From a virus: DNA of 61,875 nucleotides. Numbering within the stretch: the stretch's first letter is position 1; every line of letters begins with the position of its first letter. The stretch spans positions 1-61,875 of IMG/VR virus record IMGVR_UViG_3300021197_000785. One strand, written 5' to 3'. Below, one piece after another: positions 1-8,549 of the stretch. Below the pieces are notes generated by a model. That model did no database searches, was not told the DNA's origin, and was given only the letters and a program-made list of their open reading frames with translations. The position numbers and the translations under genes were made by a program.

Positions 1-180
1 ACAACTGCCTTTGCGTGTAAAATGTTTGCCTTGATCTAAGGGCAGACTGTCTAGTTCGTCTGCACATTGTTGCGTTATATCGTCAGGTAAAAAGTTGGGT
101 ATGTTTATCAGTCCATAACTAGGGTGCAGTTGATACTTCAACTTCAGCCTGCTTAGATCAAACTTATCATAGTCTATCAT
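1..180 (-). CDS. 2OG-Fe(II) oxygenase-like protein, N-terminal part (cut by window edge)
   Basis: Reading leftwards from an ATG at 180 gives 60 open codons that run off the window. The start overlaps the stop of the upstream gene as ATGA (177-180), the coupling used throughout this genome. The visible N-terminus (a GLINIPNFLP stretch at about residues 23-32, then FTRKGSC at about 54-60) resembles the N-terminus of a phage 2OG-Fe(II) oxygenase family. The catalytic HxD and distal His would lie outside the window, so the enzyme call is inference from the N-terminus and from the neighbouring dioxygenase-like gene. The gene itself is well supported. Confidence 0.6.
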   Translation of the reverse strand, partial: MIDYDKFDLSRLKLKYQLHPSYGLINIPNFLPDDITQQCADELDSLPLDQGKHFTRKGSC

Positions 181-731
181 CTGTGACCTGTAAGTTGTAG
201 GGTGAATCTTTTGTCTAATCCAATGTTTGCTGCTAAGTGCGGTGTGTCGCTTTCCCAAAAGACATAATCGCCTGCACGCCAATCAGTAATAGGAACACCA
301 TCTACTTCGCTGATGTGACCACTACGCCAATCTTCTAAGAATACAACAACACGAACACAGTCCATTAGTCTAACATTAAATAGTTCTCTGTATTTTTTAT
401 ATGTGTCTTTGTGTGTAGGAAGAATAACACCCGTGCCCATGCGGTAGTAACTGGTACCAACATCTGTCACACTGTAAGTATCCTCAAACCATTTGATGAT
501 TTGATCATTCCAAGCGGGTTGCGGCTTGCGCATGTCACATAAAAATCCAGTGTAATGACTTTGAGGATGCACATAACCCTGTCGCTTCCATTTCATCATG
601 TCACTAGGGTTATTAAAACTTTCAAGAGCGTAGTTTAGTTGTGTATAACTTACTTTACTCCAAAAAGGTTCAATGTGACCTTTATGCCAACGTTCGTGTG
701 TTTCCGTAATGGATGACTGTATATCTGTCAT
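177..731 (-). CDS. 2OG-Fe(II) / Asp-Asn hydroxylase-like dioxygenase
   Basis: Protein of 184 residues with the metal-binding pattern of a double-stranded beta-helix dioxygenase: H107-x-D109 (PTHKDT), distal H165 (DTPHLAAN) and R175 (KRFTLQL), the usual 2-oxoglutarate ligand. An in-frame start exists at 758, but the ATG at 731 has a GGAGAA ribosome site about 9 nt upstream and reduces the overlap with the dehydrogenase gene to 50 nt, so I prefer 731. It sits at the end of a sugar-nucleotide operon. The substrate is unknown; hydroxylation of a sugar, amino acid or protein side chain are all possible. Confidence 0.75.
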   Translation of the reverse strand: MTDIQSSITETHERWHKGHIEPFWSKVSYTQLNYALESFNNPSDMMKWKRQGYVHPQSHYTGFLCDMRKPQPAWNDQIIKWFEDTYSVTDVGTSYYRMGTGVILPTHKDTYKKYRELFNVRLMDCVRVVVFLEDWRSGHISEVDGVPITDWRAGDYVFWESDTPHLAANIGLDKRFTLQLTGHR

Positions 732-1905
732 CTTTAAATTTTCTCCAAGGATCAACAACTACACTGCCGTCACTTAGATAGCAGTATAGTGTATCTTCAT
801 AGTTTTGTCTAGTATATTTGTATGTAGTCTCTGCACTATGTCCTAATAATGCTACTGCTTTGAATGGGCCACGTTGGGGATGTGTAAGTGGATCTACTAG
901 TATAGGATAATAACCCATCTCTTCACAGTAATGTGCAACAAGCAAACTATAACTGCCATCTTTGTATGGCACATCCGGCTTGTATGCAACACCGTGAATA
1001 AGCACAGGAAGGTCGTGCTGTTTTGCTTGTGCTACTAAAAATTCTGCTAGGTTCTTAGCCTGTATTTCACGAGCATTCATAATAGCATCGAAAATGTCAT
1101 AACCTAAATCTAGTTCCTGTGCCATGAAACGCAGGGCAATATTGTCACGCGGATGGCAAGCACCGCCATCACCCATCCCAGCAGTCATATACTGTGGTCC
1201 CATGATCCGTTTAGTTGACTCCGCCAGTGCCGTAGTAACCACGTCAACATTGATATTGCCCTGCTTGATTGCGACATCCTGTATCATGTTTGCTAGTGTA
1301 ATCTTTGTACTAATAAACGTGTTATAAAACACTTTGATACACTCGCACTCGTCCCAGGTACCAACTACATACCGGGGATCATTCTCAATAACAGTTTTGT
1401 ATAGGTCGATTAGTTCTCGTGCATCACCTGTATCACTACCATCTTTAGTGCCGATCATAACCATTTCAGGATTTCTAAAGTCCCATGCAACACTGCCCAT
1501 GGCAATCAAATATGGATTGTATACAAAACGGGTACATGTAACAAGTGGTTCTAACTCTCTGCGCACTGTGCCGGGTAACACTGTGCTAATAAGCACAAGC
1601 ATTTGTGATGGATACATACAAGCATTTGCCTCTATTAGCACATCCTTTACAATATTGTAACTAAAATCTTTTGGATCCAGGTGTGCAGTAGGTGATCTTC
1701 CATCATACGCAGAATCATGTGGAGTAGGGACAGCAACAAATACAATTTGTGCGTCCTTTACTGTAGTTTCTATAGTGGGCATTATTTCTACAAAATTGCT
1801 TTTTACTTTTGCAACATCATAACCTGTAACTTTATGTCCTACCTTAGCAAGTTCCTCAGCACAGGGCATACCTAGTTTGCCGCATCCTATAAATGCTATG
1901 TTCAT
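682..1905 (-). CDS. UDP-glucose/GDP-mannose 6-dehydrogenase family protein
   Basis: NAD-dependent four-electron oxidation of a nucleotide sugar to the uronic acid is the family reaction. Visible: an N-terminal Rossmann motif GCGKLG (residues 7-12), the STVLPGT segment (about 107-113), the conserved E/K/N helix around K191-N195, and the catalytic cysteine C250 in GGACHPRDN. At 407 residues it is close to family length. Its start overlaps the epimerase stop by 4 nt (ATGA). Together with the epimerase and glycosyltransferase upstream it probably makes and places an acidic sugar; the exact substrate (UDP-Glc, UDP-GlcNAc or GDP-Man) cannot be read from the sequence. Confidence 0.88.
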   Translation of the reverse strand: MNIAFIGCGKLGMPCAEELAKVGHKVTGYDVAKVKSNFVEIMPTIETTVKDAQIVFVAVPTPHDSAYDGRSPTAHLDPKDFSYNIVKDVLIEANACMYPSQMLVLISTVLPGTVRRELEPLVTCTRFVYNPYLIAMGSVAWDFRNPEMVMIGTKDGSDTGDARELIDLYKTVIENDPRYVVGTWDECECIKVFYNTFISTKITLANMIQDVAIKQGNINVDVVTTALAESTKRIMGPQYMTAGMGDGGACHPRDNIALRFMAQELDLGYDIFDAIMNAREIQAKNLAEFLVAQAKQHDLPVLIHGVAYKPDVPYKDGSYSLLVAHYCEEMGYYPILVDPLTHPQRGPFKAVALLGHSAETTYKYTRQNYEDTLYCYLSDGSVVVDPWRKFKDDRYTVIHYGNTRTLA

Positions 1906-2837
1906 TTATTATACCATTTGTATGCAGTACTGATAATACTGTCTAAATCGTGTTTGGGTTTCCAACCTAGGATTGTATTTGCTGCGTGTGTATCTGCGAT
2001 TAATGTGCTTGGATCACCTGCACGAGGATCTCCGTATTTTAAATTTACTGTAAGTGGTGTTACGCGATTGATACTATCCACAATTTCAAGATTACTGTAG
2101 CCTCTTTCGCCACCTAGGTTGAATGTATGGGCACCACTAGTTGTACCTAGCAGTTCAATACTATTTAGTATACCCTGCGCAACGTCCTCGACATGTACAT
2201 AATCACGCACACATGTACCATCATCAGTGTCGAACTCTTTGCCAAATAGTGTAAAGTCTTTGCCAGCCATGGTAAGTTCAATTGCTTTTGCAATGATGTG
2301 TGTAGCATCTGGTTCTTGTCCCATCTCACAGTCTGAGTCTGCACCAGCAACATTAAAGAAACGTAAACTAACACTGTTTAAATTATATGCAGTATAGTAG
2401 TCCTGCAATACAATTTCTATCATCTTCTTGCTCCAGCCATATGGCGAACAAGGCTGTGCATACATGTTTTCATGGCACACATCCTCACTTGGTTCACCAT
2501 AAACTCCTGCACTGCTTGCAAATACAAATGTACGCATGTCTGCCTCAACACAGTTGGTTAACAAGTCCAATGTATTACCAACATTGTTTTGATAATATAA
2601 GTCGGGATTCATTACACTTGGTCCAACTAGACTTGTTGCTGCCGCATGAACAACAGCATCAATGCCTCGTAACATGCCAACAGGTATTCGTGCGTAGGAG
2701 TTTATTTCCTTTTGATGATAGTAGTTGTGTTTTGGAACACTGTGATCATTTGCAATAACCTGATGTCCTTGCTGTGTAAGCAGTTTACATACTTGACCAC
2801 CGATATACCCGCTTGCGCCTGTTACTAATACTCTCAT
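1902..2837 (-). CDS. NAD-dependent nucleotide-sugar epimerase (GalE-like)
   Basis: Extended short-chain dehydrogenase of 311 residues. The NAD loop GASGYIGG lies at residues 7-14, the ASSAGVYG strand supplies the catalytic serine/threonine region near 108-114, and the YxxxK pair is Y133/K137 in YGWSKK. The RFFNVAGAD segment is typical of UDP-glucose 4-epimerases. The gene overlaps both neighbours by 1-4 nt, so it is translationally coupled with the glycosyltransferase upstream and the dehydrogenase downstream. Likely role: interconversion of UDP-hexoses for phage-directed glycosylation. A dehydratase or UDP-xylose-type enzyme is a less likely alternative. Confidence 0.88.
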   Translation of the reverse strand: MRVLVTGASGYIGGQVCKLLTQQGHQVIANDHSVPKHNYYHQKEINSYARIPVGMLRGIDAVVHAAATSLVGPSVMNPDLYYQNNVGNTLDLLTNCVEADMRTFVFASSAGVYGEPSEDVCHENMYAQPCSPYGWSKKMIEIVLQDYYTAYNLNSVSLRFFNVAGADSDCEMGQEPDATHIIAKAIELTMAGKDFTLFGKEFDTDDGTCVRDYVHVEDVAQGILNSIELLGTTSGAHTFNLGGERGYSNLEIVDSINRVTPLTVNLKYGDPRAGDPSTLIADTHAANTILGWKPKHDLDSIISTAYKWYNK

Positions 2838-4012
2838 TAGTACTTGCTTTCTGCTACATGGTCACGATACCTATTGCCGCTACGCAACCACTGTTCGCCA
2901 TTGCCCTGCATAATATCAAGCATGCGATCAATTGTTCCATCAGTCCAGTCGCTTATCTTACCCATGCGCGGACTTGGATTATCCAAGTGTGCAATGATCA
3001 TATCCACAGCACTTTCAATGCTCCATGGTGTATAAAGCCTAGTATGATCGTTAGCAAAAGTTTCCGGGAAACTACGATACGCAGGATACACAACATTACA
3101 ACCTAGTGCATCTGCTTCACTTACAGTGTTACTAACCCAATCCTGTAGCGCACAGTTAAACAATACTCTACTGTCATTAACAATGTTGTAGTAATCATTC
3201 TTTTGCAAGTCTTTGTATACTACAAGATCGCCTGTGTATTGTAAACGTTCTGCACGTTCCAAATACACAGCATTATTACTGCGTAGTGGTCCGCCACTTA
3301 GTACTGCAAATTCACAGTTAGGACGTACCTGTCTTACCATGGTAGCAACATCCATAAAGAAATTAGGCTGTTTCTCTTGGTCAAATCGTGCAGCAAATAC
3401 TACACGCTCTGCACGTTCACTAAATGGTTTAATGTTGTTATCAACACGCTCTTGCACTTCTTCTTTGCCAAAACTAAGACCGCTAATATTATAGATAGGA
3501 GCACTCCAGTTTGCAATACGCATGTGTGCAACCATTTCTTCATTGGTTGCTAGGATGTGTACATTTGGAATCTCGTTGCACATCTGTTCATACAAACTCA
3601 TCCACTTGCTCATACCCCATACATGCACAAAGTCATCTGGATCTACTGCTTGTGCTAAACAACGCAAGTATATTGTAGGGCGTTGTTCCTCTGGAATCTG
3701 ACACATAATATATGGCAAACTTTCAATACCAGGTTGAAACATGTCCTCAAAGAACACTGCATCTTCACCTGTACATTCACCATTGCGCATCATCTGCACA
3801 AGATTCATAAGTTGACTCATACCAAAATAACTGCGTCCATGTGCATCAAGCACTTGTCCTACACTAATACTTTTAGTATTGTCAATAGTTGTGCCTGGTA
3901 CAACAACATAATCTATACCACGTTTTCTGAAAGCACGTTCACTCCAGTCTTGCAACTGAAGTGTGTAACGTCCTTCATAGGGCTCAAGTCCCATATAGAA
4001 AAGTTTACGCAT
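2837..4012 (-). CDS. GT-B fold glycosyltransferase (GT4-like)
   Basis: 391 residues. The C-terminal half carries features of retaining GT-B enzymes: a VVFAARFDQEKQPNFF strand-loop, an AVLSGGP strand, and a donor-binding region with SNTVSEADALGCNVVYP, comparable to the E-x7-E/G-rich segment of GT4. There is no signal peptide. The stop meets the epimerase start directly. It probably transfers the sugar made by the next two genes to DNA, capsid or the host surface; the acceptor is unknown. No Walker or methyltransferase motifs argue for another class. Confidence 0.75.
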   Translation of the reverse strand: MRKLFYMGLEPYEGRYTLQLQDWSERAFRKRGIDYVVVPGTTIDNTKSISVGQVLDAHGRSYFGMSQLMNLVQMMRNGECTGEDAVFFEDMFQPGIESLPYIMCQIPEEQRPTIYLRCLAQAVDPDDFVHVWGMSKWMSLYEQMCNEIPNVHILATNEEMVAHMRIANWSAPIYNISGLSFGKEEVQERVDNNIKPFSERAERVVFAARFDQEKQPNFFMDVATMVRQVRPNCEFAVLSGGPLRSNNAVYLERAERLQYTGDLVVYKDLQKNDYYNIVNDSRVLFNCALQDWVSNTVSEADALGCNVVYPAYRSFPETFANDHTRLYTPWSIESAVDMIIAHLDNPSPRMGKISDWTDGTIDRMLDIMQGNGEQWLRSGNRYRDHVAESKY

Positions 4013-4014
4013 TA

Positions 4015-4281
4015 TTAATTTCTCCGACCGCTTTGGAACTTTCCGCCGCTTTTAAAGTTATTATCATTATACTGGCTTAATCTAAACTTTGCATCACGCA
4101 TCCAGTTTTTAGGAATACGAGTACCATTCTTAAAACGTAGATACTCTGCATAGCCCGGAGCATCTTCCCTATATAAATCTGCTTCATCATATGCCCAACC
4201 GAACTCTTTGCAGAAACGCAAATAGTCATCTAGGTCATTAAATACTTTAATAATTTCATTACTCATTGGTTTTCCAGCCAC
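4015..4281 (-). CDS. Hypothetical protein, 88 aa
   Basis: Small soluble protein rich in Tyr, Asp and Arg, ending in a basic GGKFQSGRRN tail. The start used is a GTG at 4281, with a good AAGGGAG ribosome site 8-9 nt upstream; an ATG five codons later (4266) is the alternative. It lies 13 nt after the PTPS-like gene and 2 nt before the glycosyltransferase, so it is part of the same operon. No domain recognised. Confidence 0.7.
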   Translation of the reverse strand: MAGKPMSNEIIKVFNDLDDYLRFCKEFGWAYDEADLYREDAPGYAEYLRFKNGTRIPKNWMRDAKFRLSQYNDNNFKSGGKFQSGRRN

Positions 4282-4293
4282 AATAGTTCTCCC

Positions 4294-4740
4294 TTAGGCT
4301 TTTGGAAAGGTGACAACACAACCGTTCTCACCATCTTCGCTCACTTCAATGTGAACTTCTCTGTTTGATCCGTACTTCTTACGGATCTCTAAAAACATGT
4401 CGTCTGCAATCATTTCACAAGACTTATAGTCCAGTGTCATTACGTTTTCACTAAACAATCGTTGCAGCCAACGACTAAATTGTATGAACTCTACTTCACG
4501 ATCATCATGGAATACTTCAATGCTTACACGGAAGTGAAACATGTGGCGATGTGGGTATCCTAAAAATGACACATCATCCCAATCGCCTGTTGCTAGTTTG
4601 GGATCATCCAGTGCAGCAGGATACTTGTGAATACCCTCTTTCTGAAACGTAACCCAGATCATACGCTTGCTTTTGTGTAGTTGCTGACGCATTGCATCTT
4701 CACGCATTGCATCCAACATCATATTATCCATTTCTGCCAT
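4294..4740 (-). CDS. 6-pyruvoyl-tetrahydropterin synthase / QueD-family protein
   Basis: The PTPS/QueD fold is indicated by a candidate zinc-binding histidine H38 (GIHKYPA), the H64-x-H66 pair (YPHRHMFHF) followed by a beta strand, EFIQFSRWLQ in the place of the family's DF-x-x-L segment, and SEDGEN near residue 134 in the substrate pocket. QueD converts dihydroneopterin triphosphate to 6-carboxytetrahydropterin on the preQ0 route. The catalytic cysteine usually found just before the HxH is absent; C108 (KSCEM) is the nearest candidate, so the reaction may differ. The ATG at 4740 has AGGAA upstream; an earlier ATG at 4761 is possible. A TGT/DpdA-like gene nearby supports a 7-deazaguanine role. 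Confidence 0.75.
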   Translation of the reverse strand: MAEMDNMMLDAMREDAMRQQLHKSKRMIWVTFQKEGIHKYPAALDDPKLATGDWDDVSFLGYPHRHMFHFRVSIEVFHDDREVEFIQFSRWLQRLFSENVMTLDYKSCEMIADDMFLEIRKKYGSNREVHIEVSEDGENGCVVTFPKA

Positions 4741-4742
4741 TC

Positions 4743-5507
4743 TTAATGTTCCTGTTTCCAAAAGTGTGCATAGTAGCCTTTGCCGTTGGTATCGCCACCA
4801 TAATTGTCTACGTCAACACCATCATACTCTACACCGTATACGAGATCCTCACCGTCGGGTGCTTCCTCTGTAGCAAATTTTAACAGATTTTGATTAAAAG
4901 GTAAAGCAGTTTCTATGATAGACTCAAAGAAAGTTCCTTTCTCGTGGCTTTGAAATTGACAAATGTGTTGTCCTTTTTCTGGATACACATTACCATATTC
5001 GTGACCTTCAACATACCCATCATATTCCCAATCGCTTTCTTCTCCAACACGAGATAGAAATTCATTTAGGTCTTCGTGTTCGATAGTTTCTTCCAAGACA
5101 TCTGCATTGTATTCTTCACTGCTGACTTTTTCTACAGTAAGATATGCAGCATCCTGTGCAATGCTATATGTTGCTTCAAACTGATCTAGTGGCTCATAGT
5201 AAGTGCTACCAACACCATCTTCTGGATCGTGCATAAACAGTGCTTCTCGAGGAATAGTTGCAGGATCTATATCATCATAATCTTCTTGCTGTGCAATATC
5301 ATCTGCATGAATATCTTCAGCATTGATAATATAATTCACAACATCACTGTCGCCATGTTCTTCGCCATGTGCTTTCCAGAAGTCATATGCTTGTTTACTA
5401 ATTTTCATGTAACTAGTTTCTGCACCATAACCCCAGAGACGGATACGATAAAAGTGAGGGCCTTTGAAAGCCTCGATTAATTTTTCTTTTTCTTTAGTTG
5501 TAGCCAT
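4743..5507 (-). CDS. Hypothetical acidic protein, 254 aa
   Basis: First gene of a minus-strand operon driven by the promoter at 5545-5572. The protein is very acidic (many Asp/Glu) with aromatic-rich patches such as FYRIRLWGYG near the N-terminus and GKGYYAHFW near the C-terminus. There is no signal peptide, membrane span or recognisable catalytic motif. It precedes the PTPS-like gene by 2 nt. The early-type promoter suggests an early protein, possibly acting on host nucleic-acid machinery, but this is speculation from charge and position. Confidence 0.8.
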   Translation of the reverse strand: MATTKEKEKLIEAFKGPHFYRIRLWGYGAETSYMKISKQAYDFWKAHGEEHGDSDVVNYIINAEDIHADDIAQQEDYDDIDPATIPREALFMHDPEDGVGSTYYEPLDQFEATYSIAQDAAYLTVEKVSSEEYNADVLEETIEHEDLNEFLSRVGEESDWEYDGYVEGHEYGNVYPEKGQHICQFQSHEKGTFFESIIETALPFNQNLLKFATEEAPDGEDLVYGVEYDGVDVDNYGGDTNGKGYYAHFWKQEH

Positions 5508-5544
5508 CTTGCTACCTCATATGTTGTTAACGGATAATATACTA

Positions 5545-5572
5545 ATAATAACACATTCGCTGGATGTGTCAA
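5545..5572 (-). promoter_or_regulatory. Sigma70-type early promoter for the 5507-leftward operon
   Basis: On the minus strand TTGACA (5572-5567) is followed after 16 nt by TATTAT (5550-5545), about 38 nt before the ATG at 5507. The -35 box is a perfect match to the bacterial consensus and the -10 has one mismatch. The -35 overlaps the last codons of the upstream dpdA-like gene. Confidence 0.75.
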
Positions 5573-7068
5573 CCTACTTCTTCAAACAAACTAAAGAACT
5601 GTGTGCTACTGTTGACAGTCTTTTTACCTACATACCCTCGTGTACCAGTAACTCTCATCCATAGTTTTTCATATTGGTTAATCATGTTTATCTGTGCATC
5701 ATAACTATCCAATGCAAATATTTCTGCAATAACATCCTTTACCAGTGTCTCAGTAAATCTATTGTCTGCTAGTTGCCAAGGATATATACCTTCATCAAAT
5801 ACACGATTACCTTCTTGTACACTGCGCAGGTGCTGATAACAACTATGATTCATTAGCAACATGTAACTAAAACTGTCCCAACTTGTTTTGCTTATTTCGC
5901 CTACTTTGTTTTTACAAGTTGGACTATAGGTACAAATATCTTTTACAGTCATCATTTCTGAAAGTGGACTTGGCATCCAGTTTTCATACAACTTGTGACA
6001 GTAATCATCATAGGGAGTAGTGTCTGCATGTAGCGCACGATTGTCTGGAGCAGGCTCCATTAAATAACTCCACTTTCCCTCATGCTCTAAACGATAACCA
6101 CTGTACTGTGTGCCATTACTAACAGCAAGGAAAGGACTTGCACAATCAAATGTTATTGTAAAGTCGGGATTGTGTGCTTTACGAACACCGCGTTGTATAG
6201 CAGTAAGCACCATTGCCCATTCAAGTTTACTTGTACCAAGGAAGTGCATTACATCATGCTTGCCCTGTTCAAGTAGACCATCACGCATCATTGTACACAC
6301 ACGTTTAAGTGAAAGATGAATGTCTGCACAATACTGACCGCCCATGGCCCAGCCATTAAAGTGATTGTCTGGATACAGAACTGGATCACAGTAGCCTTTC
6401 ATTTGGTCATACCAGTCATCTGCTTGTGCAAAGTTTTCACCTTGCAGTACGTTTAAGAACTTACAAGCACCTGTTCTATGCTTCATCCAATATTCATTAT
6501 TGATATTTGTTGCTGCTACTGCTTCTTCATATGTACTAACGCCACTTGCTTTTGCGCCCTCTGGAGACCGTGCAACCCATGCTGGTATATCAAGTATCAT
6601 TCCGTAATCCATGTAAGCATCCATCCAACGAAGAACACCATCACGTTTCTTTTGTGCCATGGGACAATTAGGATCTTTCCAATCGCCTTCCCATACACCT
6701 TTACCAATCTGATACCCACCACTGTCGCCTAATAACCAACTTGTTTCTCTGTTGCGTACACGATACATATCTTCTCTGTACTGGTCTTTTTCAAGATCCA
6801 AACTAGCATGTCCTGCACTGTGCAAACTCCATTTATACTGCCACAGACCTTCTGGTGCAAGCCAGTTTAAACTTTCTACTCCATGTTGCAGTCCTTGCGG
6901 AATTCTAGTAGGATCCACATATGGCTTGCCACTGCCCTTGAGAGTTTCGTCATGTTCTAGTAATCCTCTGCGCTGTCTGCCTACAAATAGTGCATAGAAT
7001 GTACTAAGTGCTGGCAGGAATACTGCATAGTCACTTTGTAGTTCGGTTAGATTAGTTGGTAATGTCAT
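5569..7068 (-). CDS. dpdA: TGT-superfamily transglycosylase, DpdA-like (7-deazaguanine DNA modification)
   Basis: 499 residues carrying the TGT barrel motifs in order: D115-SGGYQ (general acid/base loop), VLQG at 207-210 (like the VQGG strand of TGT), GWAMGG at 239-244 (like GYAIGG), HFLGTS at 275-280, and FDCASP with D308 as the expected nucleophile. TGTs swap guanine for a 7-deazaguanine in tRNA; phage and island DpdA paralogues do so in DNA. It is longer than bacterial TGT (about 375 aa) and lacks the clear Cys3-His zinc site, which favours DpdA over a tRNA enzyme. It overlaps the sulfotransferase gene by 4 nt within the gp45 operon. Family assignment is strong; DNA as substrate is inferred. 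Confidence 0.82.
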   Translation of the reverse strand: MTLPTNLTELQSDYAVFLPALSTFYALFVGRQRRGLLEHDETLKGSGKPYVDPTRIPQGLQHGVESLNWLAPEGLWQYKWSLHSAGHASLDLEKDQYREDMYRVRNRETSWLLGDSGGYQIGKGVWEGDWKDPNCPMAQKKRDGVLRWMDAYMDYGMILDIPAWVARSPEGAKASGVSTYEEAVAATNINNEYWMKHRTGACKFLNVLQGENFAQADDWYDQMKGYCDPVLYPDNHFNGWAMGGQYCADIHLSLKRVCTMMRDGLLEQGKHDVMHFLGTSKLEWAMVLTAIQRGVRKAHNPDFTITFDCASPFLAVSNGTQYSGYRLEHEGKWSYLMEPAPDNRALHADTTPYDDYCHKLYENWMPSPLSEMMTVKDICTYSPTCKNKVGEISKTSWDSFSYMLLMNHSCYQHLRSVQEGNRVFDEGIYPWQLADNRFTETLVKDVIAEIFALDSYDAQINMINQYEKLWMRVTGTRGYVGKKTVNSSTQFFSLFEEVG

Positions 7069-7751
7069 GTTTTAAACTTTTGTAATGTGTTATATAATTC
7101 AAAATCTTGTGAATGTGCATTTTTTAAAATGTCGTAGTAATCTTTGTTTTCTTTTATTATAGCACGAAGTTTATTGTAAATTGCAATTTTATCTGTTGAA
7201 TTTTCTGCAGGGTTTGTGGGCTCTTGCCAGTGCTGGAATTCACTTGTGCCTCCAGTGCTTCTAATATATTCAGTTAAATGTCTGTAAAATCTATTGGGAT
7301 CTGAGATTGCATTGTCTATGTTTCTAGACTGTATATTGATATATGACACATTTTGTGCAGCGCCAATAAATCTGTGTTGATATTCTGTGTGATTGTCAAA
7401 CACAGGATTTAGTCTTATAGTGTGCCAAAATGCATCATTGTCAAGCAATTCTAATATATCTTTGTTTGGCGTGTCAAACTCAGCACCGCCCATGTGTGAA
7501 TTGTCACTCATACACTGTGCAAATCCGCTGATCCATCTTTCTATAGGATCTCTCAGCACAACTATTTTTTTAATAGTATGTGCCGTGAGAATACCATCTA
7601 CTAGATCATCTGTATGACACATTGTCCAGCCATTGACATCTAATACCTTTTGTACAAAACTACTTGCATTTTTTGGTATGTTAATCCAGGCATGTTTTAG
7701 ATCTGGACTTACCATTACTGCATAAGAGCTTGGACGAAAGAAGTCAGCCAT
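7065..7751 (-). CDS. Sulfotransferase-family protein (PAPS-type P-loop)
   Basis: 228 residues. The 5'-phosphosulfate loop is visible as IPKNASSF (residues 25-32), and the 3'-phosphate-binding segment as VVLRDPIERWISGF (about 68-81), the RDP-x-x-R arrangement typical of sulfotransferases. The family moves a sulfo group from PAPS to hydroxyl or amino acceptors. It is coupled to gp45 by a TAATG junction at 7751 and to the DpdA-like gene by a 4-nt overlap, so it is expressed with replication genes. The acceptor is unknown; a modified sugar or host surface glycan is possible. Confidence 0.78.
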   Translation of the reverse strand: MADFFRPSSYAVMVSPDLKHAWINIPKNASSFVQKVLDVNGWTMCHTDDLVDGILTAHTIKKIVVLRDPIERWISGFAQCMSDNSHMGGAEFDTPNKDILELLDNDAFWHTIRLNPVFDNHTEYQHRFIGAAQNVSYINIQSRNIDNAISDPNRFYRHLTEYIRSTGGTSEFQHWQEPTNPAENSTDKIAIYNKLRAIIKENKDYYDILKNAHSQDFELYNTLQKFKT

Positions 7752-8482
7752 TATTTACTCTGTGCTGGTAACAAGTAACGATACTCTGCAAGTCCACTGT
7801 CAACAACAATCTCAGCAACACCATCGTCACTAAACTTGAAAGTTGTATCACCACCAAGACTTAGAATCTTACTTACTTGTTCAACGGGCCATGCCCATCC
7901 GCGTGTTGCCTCACCTGCAACGTCATGTTGGAATACAAAGTTACCAGCATGTGTGCTATGATCACCAAAGTAAAACTTAAGGTTGCCATCTTCTGTCTTA
8001 GCAATAAATGTAGTTTCTTCACTGTTAGCACTGATCATAAACTTGAAACGCTGAATGCTTGCTACTGTAGGCTGAAATTCAATACCCCAGTTTACATCAC
8101 GCATCTTTACTGTTTTAAGTTTTTCGTTAATGATCTCACTTGCCATAAAGCGATAATCGTTTTTAAAGTCACCACCAGCATTTTCAAATGCAATACCAAC
8201 TGGTACACTTTCACCATTACGATCTTGTTTATTGATGCTTATTTTAGCGTCCTCTGCATACTCTGGAATACGCAGGATAACACCAAGTTTGTCCAAGTTA
8301 GGCATACCAAATGTTCCCATAAAGTCTGCTACTGGTGTCTTAGTTGTGGCTTGTAGAATAACACTACGGTCTTCTGCAAGTCCTTCAAATGTTGTGGTTT
8401 TGTCTGTGCCTGTTACTTTAACAAGACTAATGAAGCCAAGCGAATGTGTATGCTTGACTATGTCGAGTAGATAATCTTTCAT
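7751..8482 (-). CDS. gp45: DNA polymerase sliding clamp (T4 gp45-like)
   Basis: 243 residues (T4 gp45 is 228). N-terminal KDYLLDIVKHTHSLGF, a central MRDVNWGIEF segment and a C-terminal SGLAEYRYLLPA match marine T4-like clamp proteins. The clamp is a trimeric ring loaded by gp44/62 that tethers gp43 and, in T4, also activates late transcription with gp33/gp55. It is the first gene of an operon with a perfect sigma70-like promoter 33 nt upstream. The loader ATPase gp44 is at 45993-46916; no gp62 was recognised here. Confidence 0.9.
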   Translation of the reverse strand: MKDYLLDIVKHTHSLGFISLVKVTGTDKTTTFEGLAEDRSVILQATTKTPVADFMGTFGMPNLDKLGVILRIPEYAEDAKISINKQDRNGESVPVGIAFENAGGDFKNDYRFMASEIINEKLKTVKMRDVNWGIEFQPTVASIQRFKFMISANSEETTFIAKTEDGNLKFYFGDHSTHAGNFVFQHDVAGEATRGWAWPVEQVSKILSLGGDTTFKFSDDGVAEIVVDSGLAEYRYLLPAQSK

Positions 8483-8514
8483 CGAAATGTCCTTATGTTT
8501 ATAATAATAGTAGT

Positions 8515-8543
8515 ATTATATTTAGGTTTTGGGGGAATGTCAA
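8515..8543 (-). promoter_or_regulatory. Perfect-consensus sigma70 promoter upstream of gp45
   Basis: Minus strand TTGACA (8543-8538), 17 nt spacer, TATAAT (8520-8515); both boxes and the spacing are consensus. It lies 33 nt before the gp45 ATG at 8482, in the only gap between gp45 and the methyltransferase gene. Confidence 0.88.
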
Positions 8544-8549
8544 TATAAA

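Noticed and set aside
5569-7068. Ordinary queuosine tRNA-guanine transglycosylase
   Set aside because: Motif order fits TGT but the length, absent zinc site and replication-operon position favour the DpdA-type DNA enzyme.
7877-8356. Plus-strand 159-codon open frame opposite gp45
   Set aside because: It is antisense to a well-supported clamp gene, has a low-complexity Cys/Thr/Phe-rich translation and no ribosome site; a shadow of gp45.
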